Assembly: GCA_022836615.1 (NCBI GenBank)
Contig: MU405245.1
Span: 1 to 64,000 of the forward strand
Origin: Annulohypoxylon bovei var. microspora
Taxonomy: Eukaryota > Ascomycota > Sordariomycetes > Xylariales > Hypoxylaceae
Direction of reading: 5' to 3'
DNA length: 64,000 nt
Shown piece by piece: positions 46,347-54,536 of the stretch; the stretch's first letter is position 1; every line of letters starts with the position of its first letter. A model generated the notes under the pieces. It was not told the DNA's origin and searched no databases. It saw nothing but the letters and a program-made list of their open reading frames with translations. Both the position numbers and the translations under genes were made by a program.

Positions 46347-47660
46347 ATGCGGTTCTCCAAATCATTGTTCCTTCTAGCCGCCCAGAGTAGCGTTACTTTG
46401 GGCCAAACCAATAGCACCAATAGCACGACCGACGAACCTTACCTGCCTCTTAGTACAGATAGTCACTTTTCGTTCATACTCTACGAGGTGCTTGCCTTGT
46501 CTAATGGCGGTGGTGCGGCAACAGGCGAAGTAATGCGTGCCGCGGCCAAGATCGTAGCCGGAGATCAAGCTAGCTTCTACGATGAATTCAAATTCCTAGC
46601 CGACTCGATACACAACATCGCCACGTCCATCAATGCGACTAAGTTCCCGGTGTCTGCTCAAGAGGCGTACTTCCGTGCTGCTTCTTACTACAGAGCAGCT
46701 TCCTTCTACCTGACCGCCAACCAAACGGACCCCAGACTCTTCAGCATATGGGACTCTGCTCTGGCAGACTTCGACAAAGGGACTTCCTTGTCAGACGTGA
46801 AAGGCGAGAGGCTGAACATTACAGGACCTGGATTCGAAATCCCTATCATATTCTTCAAATCGCCTAAGGCGGCCGAATGTGGCAATGTTCCCACGCTCTT
46901 GGTCGGAAGTGGCTACGATGCGGCCCAAGAGGACACTTACCACTCAATTGGCCGTGCAATTCTCGACCGCGGCTGGAACTACGTCAGCTACGAGGGTCCG
47001 GGCCAACCCACCGTCCGCCGCCAGCAGGGCCTTGGCTTTATCCCCAACTGGTGGGATGTTGTCACCCCAATCGTCGATTACCTGGAAACCAGACCGGAGG
47101 TGGACAAGAAGCGTATTGCCCTTGCAGGCCTCTCGTTCGGTGGAATTTTAGCCCCCCTTGCTGCATCTCAGGAACACCGATTTGCTGCAGTCCTTGCTAT
47201 CGACGGCGTCGAGAACCTCCAAACGGTGGCATTCAACCAGTTCCCTTCAGCTATAGCTGCTCTATATAAGAGCGGCAACAAGACAGCATTCGATGCCTAC
47301 CTAAACGCGGCACGAGTGAGTTCCGCGGCTCCCACCCTCCTTAAGTGGTTTATCGGCCAGGGCCTGTGGGCCTTCAACACCGAGAGCCCCTACGATTGGT
47401 TCACGAGGCTCGGAGACATCAGTCTCGACGCAGATATTCTCAGCAACATCACAAGTCCCGTTTTCGTCGGCAAGGGTGAGGACGACCAAGTAGCCGGAGG
47501 CCAGGAGGAAGAAGTGGTGAATTCGTTGGGTAATAAGGCATACTTCCACGAGTTCACGATTGCACTTGGTGCTGGGGAGCATTGCCAATTAGGGGCCGAG
47601 CAGCAGCTGGCACAGGTTACCATGGATTGGCTTTCTGAGGTCTTTGAAGCAGTAAAATGA
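46347..47660 (+). CDS. Secreted alpha/beta hydrolase
   Basis: This is a single-exon gene of 437 residues. I chose the ATG at 46347 because it gives a signal peptide (MRFSKSLFLLAAQSSVTLG followed by Q). A TATA-like TATAAA lies at 46231. The fold is an alpha/beta hydrolase of the dipeptidyl-aminopeptidase/acylaminoacyl-peptidase-like group that includes 2,6-dihydropseudooxynicotine hydrolase. The nucleophile elbow GLSFGG puts Ser at residue 263, the acid is in KGEDDQV and the His in GAGEHCQLG. VGSGYDAAQED precedes an oxyanion region and YEGPGQP is typical of this group. Several N-glycosylation sites (NST, NTT, NIT) fit secretion. Relatives occur in fungal polyketide clusters, where they hydrolyse or rearrange intermediates. 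It converges with a Zn2Cys6 regulator 326 bp away. The substrate is unknown. Confidence 0.88.
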   Translation: MRFSKSLFLLAAQSSVTLGQTNSTNSTTDEPYLPLSTDSHFSFILYEVLALSNGGGAATGEVMRAAAKIVAGDQASFYDEFKFLADSIHNIATSINATKFPVSAQEAYFRAASYYRAASFYLTANQTDPRLFSIWDSALADFDKGTSLSDVKGERLNITGPGFEIPIIFFKSPKAAECGNVPTLLVGSGYDAAQEDTYHSIGRAILDRGWNYVSYEGPGQPTVRRQQGLGFIPNWWDVVTPIVDYLETRPEVDKKRIALAGLSFGGILAPLAASQEHRFAAVLAIDGVENLQTVAFNQFPSAIAALYKSGNKTAFDAYLNAARVSSAAPTLLKWFIGQGLWAFNTESPYDWFTRLGDISLDADILSNITSPVFVGKGEDDQVAGGQEEEVVNSLGNKAYFHEFTIALGAGEHCQLGAEQQLAQVTMDWLSEVFEAVK

Positions 47661-47986
47661 TACTAGCTAAGTGATGAGAAACATCTGATAAACGTTTTAT
47701 AGATTTCAACTTCTTTCTCTTCGAGGTAGTTAGACGGCAATACTTTGGAAGTGTTCATTTCGAGCAAACAAAATTGTTCTCTGTCAATATATTACAAGAC
47801 ATCTAGTTTTAGTATAGTGTACATAAGTCTGCCTATATAAAATACGTGTATCCCATGTTTATTTCCCACCGGCATTGGAGATGGAAGAGAGGCGCTTTCG
47901 TAAAATCTAGGGAGTTTCATGCGGAGTAATAGGGGTGTCTTCTTTTTTCGTTACGTCGTTAGTTAATTGAGAAAAGACTCATCTTC
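47661..47986. other. Short convergent intergenic region
   Basis: These 326 bp of 3' sequence lie between the hydrolase and the Zn2Cys6 regulator. It is AT-rich with no gene. Confidence 0.55.
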
Positions 47987-49321
47987 TCACGTTAAGCTGG
48001 ATACTTCCCAACCATCGCTTGAGAGCCCCGAGCTATACGATAATTCTCGCGATTGAGACCATGAGAAACCCATTCGGCTATGCGCCCAAAGCATAGCATC
48101 TGCCCATTCTAACGATAGATCGGGATGGAACGTCTTCAACAGGTCCGAGACCTCTAACGCGAGTTGCTCTGATATCGAGGCGGCCCACCAAATGCTCGGA
48201 TCTATCTCACGTAGAAGCACAGTCCAGTGCAAGATAATGAGCAGGGCAAATGGGTCGGATTTGCTGATGAGTGCGGTGAAGGGCTTACCCGCTAACCCGG
48301 GAAAGGCAGTGCTGAATCCCCTTAACACGCCCCTGGCTTCTTCTGCATAGCAAGTTTCTAGACCTGCGATGGCCATTTCGTACAACTCATGGTCGCGTAT
48401 TTCAATAATTCCATCCTTTTCTTCTTCACTACTGACCGACTCTGCTACGGCTTGGTTTCGCAGATCGTTGATGGCGCGTAGCCTGGCTAAGGCGGCCCGA
48501 CTATCGGTGTCTATTAGGTCTTTCGACGCGCCCATGCGCGACACGAAAAGACGCAACGGAAGAGGGCTATTGAGAAGCCATGGCATTCCCATCATTCCAA
48601 TACTAGTACTACCATTGGCTAAGTCAAGAGCCACAACGAGGAGATCGAGGGCGCTAGAACGTTGGGGTATGGATAGATGGACGGCTATCGCCAAGGCGGA
48701 GAACATGTATAAGATGTGGGCGTTGTCGGCGTTCATTCTTCCTAAATGTGTTCGAAATGAACTACTACCTTTGTTGTAGTACTCTAGCCCTGCGTTGATG
48801 TACTTCGCGGAGTTTGCCTCTCCAGCTGATTGTGCTATATGTAGAGATGAAATAGCCATGATGCAATTCAACATAAAATCGTATTCGAGAGAGGTCCGCG
48901 GCAGCAGGCACTGTAGGTAAGGGCCGTCTTCGGGTATACCACAGAAAGCCTTATACGTATTTGTTGACCACTGATGCATCAATTCTAGCTCCAGCAATCT
49001 GGACGGTCCTCCGTACGCGGCGCATAACTCTCCCACCCTGCCCCGCGGCCGTTCAACGGAAATTACGCTTGTTGCCGTGCCTCCATCCCTGGGACGTATG
49101 GCAAGAGAGCTGCTATGGTTGATATTATCGTCTTTAGGGTGACTGTAGACACATTTTGCCTTCCGAAGAGTACAATTGTTGCAGGGTGGGCCTTGCTCAT
49201 CGCATTTAGTATGCCATTTCTTGCAGTTCTGGCACCCGTTGCGTGATTTCTTGTGAGATCGTCGTTTTTGCATGACCTTGATGGTGGGTTTCTTGGAATG
49301 GGAATTCCCCTGGGTGTTCAC
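47987..49321 (-). CDS. Zn(II)2Cys6 transcription factor
   Basis: This is a single-exon gene of 444 residues. The N-terminal binuclear zinc cluster is GCQNCKKWHTKCDEQGPPC followed by NNCTLRKAKC (spacing C-x2-C-x6-C-x6-C-x2-C-x6-C), preceded by a basic RRSHKKSRN stretch. The rest is a helical fungal regulator domain of the Upc2/sterol-uptake-regulator-like type (LELMHQWSTNTYKAF, DFMLNCIMAISSLHIA, ILHWTVLLREIDPSIWW). Such proteins bind CGG-containing DNA and often control nearby metabolic genes. It could regulate the adjacent secreted hydrolase, or more distantly the polyketide genes 8-16 kb away; neither is shown. The frame is complete and shows no defects. Confidence 0.9.
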   Translation of the reverse strand: MNTQGNSHSKKPTIKVMQKRRSHKKSRNGCQNCKKWHTKCDEQGPPCNNCTLRKAKCVYSHPKDDNINHSSSLAIRPRDGGTATSVISVERPRGRVGELCAAYGGPSRLLELELMHQWSTNTYKAFCGIPEDGPYLQCLLPRTSLEYDFMLNCIMAISSLHIAQSAGEANSAKYINAGLEYYNKGSSSFRTHLGRMNADNAHILYMFSALAIAVHLSIPQRSSALDLLVVALDLANGSTSIGMMGMPWLLNSPLPLRLFVSRMGASKDLIDTDSRAALARLRAINDLRNQAVAESVSSEEEKDGIIEIRDHELYEMAIAGLETCYAEEARGVLRGFSTAFPGLAGKPFTALISKSDPFALLIILHWTVLLREIDPSIWWAASISEQLALEVSDLLKTFHPDLSLEWADAMLWAHSRMGFSWSQSRELSYSSGLSSDGWEVSSLT

Positions 49322-50440
49322 GTCATCAGGTTATTCGAGTCTTTATATTCTGTATTAGAAGCAATGCTCAATTGAGGCAGTGCTTACATTCTGCGCTCTA
49401 GGCATTTACATATTATGAAATATGAATCATTAGGTAACCGGAGAACTTGCTGTGCCACGATGACCCCCACCAGCTGAAAGAGATGTGGCTCAGTTTTACC
49501 CCTTGCTATTGGTCCAAATTACGACGAGCTGTTGATCCAAAGACATTCTCATTGAGCCCTATGAATCGCACGTGTACACGAATCGCATTAGCGGCTTGGC
49601 TACCTAGGACGGGCAGAATAATTTCAGATTATTTACGAACGATTCGACAATTTGATGTTGCCGAAATAAGAATTTGACTACTATGGGCGGGTCTCTCGTA
49701 GGGCTTACAGGGATTCCTTACCCAGTGCCGTACCCCAGACGCAGATAGCGCCCCTTTCTTTCCCGCAGATCGTCGTTCATATGATGTCCCGCCATGCGCG
49801 AAATATCATTGGCGTTGACTAACATAATTGGCGTGCATTATGTGAGATTCGCCTTTAGTTTCGGTACGGCGTAGAATGACCCAAGATGGTATCACCTTGA
49901 ACATGATGGTTAGATTTACGTTGGAAATTGAATTACTTTCGCTCAAATGATAGAACGCAGTGCTATATGTAACCGCGCTTTCTAAGAATTGCAATAGAAA
50001 TAAACTCTTATGTTAATCATAGAAGTCAATTAATACCTAGAACTTAGAGATCCGCTATTAGCATTAGCGTAGATAGTAGCTGAAAGCTGAAGCCTATGGA
50101 GGTTAGAACTTAGAGGATAGGTGGTATTTTATGAGTTACAGTCACCACCTGATAACTTTATAGACGTAAATTAAGTGACAATTCCTTCGTATAAAGGTCA
50201 TTTACTCACTTGATGAAACTATAATATGACACAAGGATTATAGTGGCAGTGCTCGACTTGGATCAATGAAACAATGGAGCGCAGCTCTTGGACTACGTCA
50301 CTCGCCCTACGCTATGGTTTAACTGGGTTTGTTTACTATCTACTATGGGTATTTAATCTATTCTTAATCCCAATTGTGAGCATAATGTATATTTTGTATA
50401 TGTTACTGTTTTAAGCACATAATTAAAATTAAAAACAGCA
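49322..50440. other. Intergenic region, AT-rich
   Basis: This is 1.1 kb between outward-facing genes, with the regulator's promoter at the left. No supported gene is seen. The last 60 bp before 50441 are strongly A/T-rich. Confidence 0.5.
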
Positions 50441-50661
50441 ATGGAGTTGGACTCCAAAGACCCGCCCCCCTCCTACGAGGTCTCGAATGAAGAATCTCTG
50501 AAGGACGTCTTAGAGCCAGCAACCCTTGTGTTAATGGGACAATCAGTGGTGTCTGATACTTCGGATGCAACGCCGCTCTACTATATGAACTGGAGCGTCA
50601 CCTCCATCCCACAAAAGGGCTCTTCAGTGATATTCGAACGAAAAGGAGAAGAGCTAGGAAC

Positions 50662-50668
50662 CGGCCCG
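50662..50668 (+). repeat. Target-site duplication, left copy
   Basis: CGGCCCG is repeated exactly at 51296-51302 on the other side of the element. Confidence 0.8.
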
Positions 50669-51295
50669 TCCTAATACACGGTGTCTTCATACCTAAACCA
50701 CGGTATCCACTTATTAGTTTCTAATAATAGTCATGTAGTGGGTATACTTAAATTAAAGTACAAAGCCCTTATTAAATCTTGTACCTTTTCTACCTGGAAA
50801 TTTCAACCTATCTCTAACCTTATTGTCGCTCCCTGACAACCCTTTTTAACCTTATAGAAGCCGTCGGCGCCGCTAAAGCTGTATAATAGGGGGGTTATTC
50901 CATTGGTCGCCCTGCTTTGCGTAATCGCTTATATATAACAGCAATTTTAGCAGGTTTGGTGGCGTCAGAAAGGTCCTAAATAGCTTCATCTAGGTTGTCT
51001 CATACCTCACTTTCTAATGGTGCAAAAATACCGTCGATAAGCTGGTTTGAAGGCTTAATGGCATGGCTTTCAGGTGTTGTATTGACTGTATTAGGAATCT
51101 CATTGTAAAGCTCGTCGTCGCCGACGAAAAGTGGTAAGTTATCCATCGTGTAAATAATGACAGACTTCAAGTAGAAAAGGTACATGATTTAGTAAGGGCT
51201 TTGTACCTTAACTGAAGTATACCCACTACATGACTATTATTAGAAACTAATAAGTGGATACCGTGGTTTAGGTATGAAGACACCGTGTATTAGGA
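50669..51295. mobile_element. Non-autonomous DNA transposon with 125-bp terminal inverted repeats
   Basis: The element is 627 bp. The terminal inverted repeats are 50669-50793 and 51171-51295. Both begin TCCTAATACACGGTG and differ at only about five of 125 positions. It is flanked by the 7-bp duplication CGGCCCG. The interior is too small for a transposase. A minus-strand frame (51000-51185, containing MDNLPLFVGDDELYNE) followed by TGA and TAG interruptions may be a decayed coding remnant. The 7-bp duplication does not match the usual 8 bp of hAT or 9-11 bp of Mutator elements, so the superfamily is not assigned. The near-identical arms suggest recent activity. Confidence 0.9.
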
Positions 51296-51302
51296 CGGCC
51301 CG
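51296..51302 (+). repeat. Target-site duplication, right copy
   Basis: CGGCCCG is identical to 50662-50668. Confidence 0.8.
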
Positions 51303-51934
51303 CTAGGAACTAACGACGCGACTTCTACTGAGCAACAAAATAAACATATTTTCTACCTTGCACACCCAACGGGCGCAAAATACCAGGAGGAAACCCCTGA
51401 ATACTATTTGACATCCGTGTCGCCCGAGTCGTTGGGTAACATCAGTCTTGAGACGTCGAATTCGACGTTTCTGAAAACAGAGTTTAGGATGCTGCTAAGC
51501 CCGGGGAGAACCTGGTCGGATAAACCGCTTTTCGATGAGAGTGCGAAACCTCTGTTCGAAGTCAAACCAAAATGGATAGGCAGTCGCTATACTTGGACCG
51601 ACTGTAACGGTGAACAGGTAGCCTACGAAGATATAAAAGGAGACCGACACAAGCTGGTTATCACAACGTCGATGGAGAGAAAGCTGAGAGATGCGCTTGT
51701 TGCTACCTGGTGTTTAAAGTTATGGTACGAAACAGCTGAAAGCACGCAGGCTAAGAGAGACGGTGAGTAGAGGTCTAATCCGCATGGATCATCTGGTCAT
51801 TTTTGGCATATTTGACTAACCTTTCTTTAGCAATGGAACGCTTGACGCCAGCTGAAGCTATACAGGGATATTCGGATCTTAGAATGGCAAAGAGGATTGG
51901 GGTACTCGGTTCCCTTGGTGGAGCAGGTGCATGA

Positions 51935-53673
51935 GTTGGACAATCATTGAAAGCTACTCTGTTGGTTTATGAAGCCTGAAGTATTAACATTCGAGAGCAT
52001 AATATGCAAAATGGGAGTTTACTATTTCAATATCTGGCTTTTATTATGAGGCACATATATCCAAATTCTAAGGAAAACCCATGAACCAACATCAGATGTG
52101 TTCTAGCTATCATCAATGAAAATATAAATTTATATTGAGCATTATCAAGTCTCAACTTTCACCCCCCTTTGCACTGGCTGTACCTCCTACCCACCTAGGT
52201 AGCTACTCATTATAGAATTAATTGATAAATAAAATTATTTAAATTCATATAAATGGTGAATAACGAGGCTTCATAAGTAGGTACGTATCTACTTCTAACT
52301 ACTTCGGTGGGTAGGTACACGTACTTCAGTAAGCTGACCCAATGCTCCGAAAGTCGGAAGTAACCAACCTCATGTTCTCAGCACAATCAACAAATGTTAC
52401 ACTTACCAATAAGAGTACATATCTAGGTTATACAATTATCTTGGCAAAAGACGCGAAGGCCGAACAAAGATTTCATATCTAAGATCGCGGCATTGTGTAT
52501 ATCCGACTTAGGCATACCTAGTTATATCCTAATACACAAATTCCAAGTCACCCCGACGTAGCACTCGCGGCGGGCCGGCCCTTTCGGACCCTGCGTCAGC
52601 GACAGTAGGCCGGCGAGTTAATTGACCTATAACGGTTCAGGTCCGATGTATCGGCGAGATTCGGCCACTAGCTACAACTTTAATCTATCCTTCTGCCACT
52701 GACTGCATAGTTATGGCTCCTTTGAATGCGTAAACCGGTGTGCGACACACATTGATTATGAGAATACCTGATTTGTGTCTGGTTTATGACCTCAGTATGA
52801 ATGGGTATCTGCCTAAGGTAGGTACCTACCTTATACCTGCCTAACCCAAGCATCATATAGTTACTTGTAGTTAAATCCCGCCTTCGATATTATAAGCCAA
52901 TGAGGTTCCATAACGATACATTATCTTAATATGTATGATGATACACGTTGGTTCGGCACTAAATGTCCCTCACGATCAGCCGAACGGTAGCACTTCATCC
53001 GGTGGACCTAATAGACAATCCCTATTTATACCTAACTTCCAGTTAAGCCTAGTCGTCGAGCGCGAGAATCGCCATCCAGTGTTTAGATTGAAGCGTTCGC
53101 CCCTAACTTGAATTAGTGCAACTCCTTCAACAGTTGCCTATATACTTAATAAATGCGGGCTTAAGAGAGGTATGATCCCGAAGACATGAGAGAAGGTGAT
53201 AGGAAGAGGCATGATCGGCAAGCGTGTTACATCAAAAATGTTTCCCCCTTTTCACTATTGAATATTTCCGTAAGTTGTGTAAGGAGGCTTTTACGAATTT
53301 TTCCGTATGCAGAACGGAGTCTTTCCATATAAACTTAGAACCGATATAACCGATCGTAGTCCGGTGGGCTACCGGTTATCACATTTCAGTCTCGTGCCCG
53401 TACTTCATCCTAAAATCATTAAATTTCTCCACCAGTCGTGAATTTGCTATTCATCTAGGTAAAATATGAAATCACCTAGGTAGTCTAGAATGTTAGCATA
53501 CTTTCATCTCTAAAAGCTCATTGGTTTCGCCGATATTACAACTCATTGAATCGGTCTCGAGCTTTATATAAATTTTGCAGTGAAATGTGAGCGGCGGTAT
53601 TAGTTACGTGTGGGTCGCCATGTTTGTACAAATAAGGAAGGTTTTCTTCGGAAAGTTAATCATATCTTCCATA
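51935..53673. other. AT-rich gene-free stretch
   Basis: No supported gene is seen. CCTAGGTA-type motifs occur at 52190-52205, 52812-52846 and 53473-53488. Confidence 0.5.
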
Positions 53674-54072
53674 GCGGGAAAAGGTGTGTTATAATAATGA
53701 TTTTATTTTTAAAACCATTTTGACTTTAAAATCATTTTAACCTTTCTATGTACCCTCCCATACAAACTGTATGGGGGAGTACATGCTTACGATATACCGA
53801 TTTTAAAAATCAGAAACCCAGAATCATTACTTCGAGTAAAACCATTTTACTCCCCTTTTACCACCTTTACAAACCCTCTTACAAAAAACTTAGAAGTTTT
53901 TTTCTCTCGTTTCCTTGGTTACCTGCCATCAACACCCACACCTACAGGAGCAGCAGCAACAGCAGCAACAATAATAACACTTATAACAGCAAAAAACCCC
54001 ACATGCATAACAGCAACAGCAACACTTAAAGAAAAAAACTTAGAATTTATTTTTTCTTTTCTTTTACCTTTT

Positions 54073-54160
54073 ACATCCACACATCCACACATCCATCCAT
54101 CCATCCATCCATCCATCCATCCATCCACCCATACATCCACACATCCACACATCCACATCG
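54073..54160 (+). repeat. (ATCC)n / CACATCCA microsatellite
   Basis: An uninterrupted CATC core of about nine units is flanked on both sides by ACATCCAC variants, inside the putative TA-flanked element. Confidence 0.9.
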
Positions 54161-54217
54161 TTAACATCATTGTCGTGCCAAGCTTATTAGATCAGTAAAT
54201 GGGTTGCAGTAAATCAA

Positions 54218-54300
54218 TAAATGCGTAGCAGTAGATCAGTAGACTAGTAGACCAGTAGACCAGTAAACCAGTAAACCAATAAACCAGTAAACCAACAAAT
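54218..54300 (+). repeat. Imperfect 10-bp tandem repeat
   Basis: Serial CAGTAGACCA, CAGTAAACCA and CAATAAACCA units lie next to the ATCC microsatellite. Confidence 0.75.
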
Positions 54301-54536
54301 TTATAGACTTGTAGACTTGTAAATTTGTAAATGGGTGGCTAGGTGGTAAATAACAAGGAAAGTGACGAGAAAAAAATAGAAAATAATTTTATAATATAAA
54401 ACGATTTTTTATTGTAAAATGATTTTCTGCTAAAAATGATTTTAACCTTGAAACGCTTAGAAAACGAGTCAACCTTAGTTATAATTTAAGCACGTTTTAT
54501 AATATGGAATCATTTTTTGGAACCACCTTTTGCCGC

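Larger units (their letters stand above)
50441..51934 (+). pseudogene. Unrecognised accessory gene, split by a transposable element
   Basis: Coding segments are 50441..50668, then after a 627-bp insertion 51303..51762 and 51831..51934. Removing the element and one 7-bp duplicated copy joins the segments in frame (GEELGTGP then LGTNDATST) into a 263-residue protein. A 68-bp intron (GTGAGT...TTTAG) precedes the last exon, ending LGSLGGAGA. The protein starts MELDSKDPPPSYEVS, a PPxY-containing N-terminus seen in some fungal accessory proteins. It then has alternating beta-type sequence with KPLFEVKPKWIGSRYTW and WCLKLWYETAES. I do not recognise the family. With the element in place, translation from the original start ends after 77 codons (GTGPS, stop). 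The remaining sequence is free of other stops, so the insertion looks recent. Native function is unknown. Confidence 0.82.
53674..54536. mobile_element. Putative TA-flanked inverted-repeat element
   Basis: The left end reads GCGGGAAAAGGTGTGTT and the complement of the right end reads GCGGCAAAAGGTGGTT. Similarity continues for about 45 bp (shared AATGATT and TATAAAAC blocks). TA flanks both ends (53672-53673 and 54537-54538), as expected for the Tc1/mariner/pogo superfamily. The 863-bp interior has no transposase and is mostly AT-rich repeats, CAG/CAA runs, an ATCC microsatellite and a CAGTAAAC-type tandem repeat. It is either an old non-autonomous element expanded by simple repeats, or chance similarity. 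Confidence 0.55.

Noticed and set aside
53919..54170. Minus-strand frame of repeated WMDGWMDG
   Set aside because: It is a translation of the ATCC microsatellite, not a protein.
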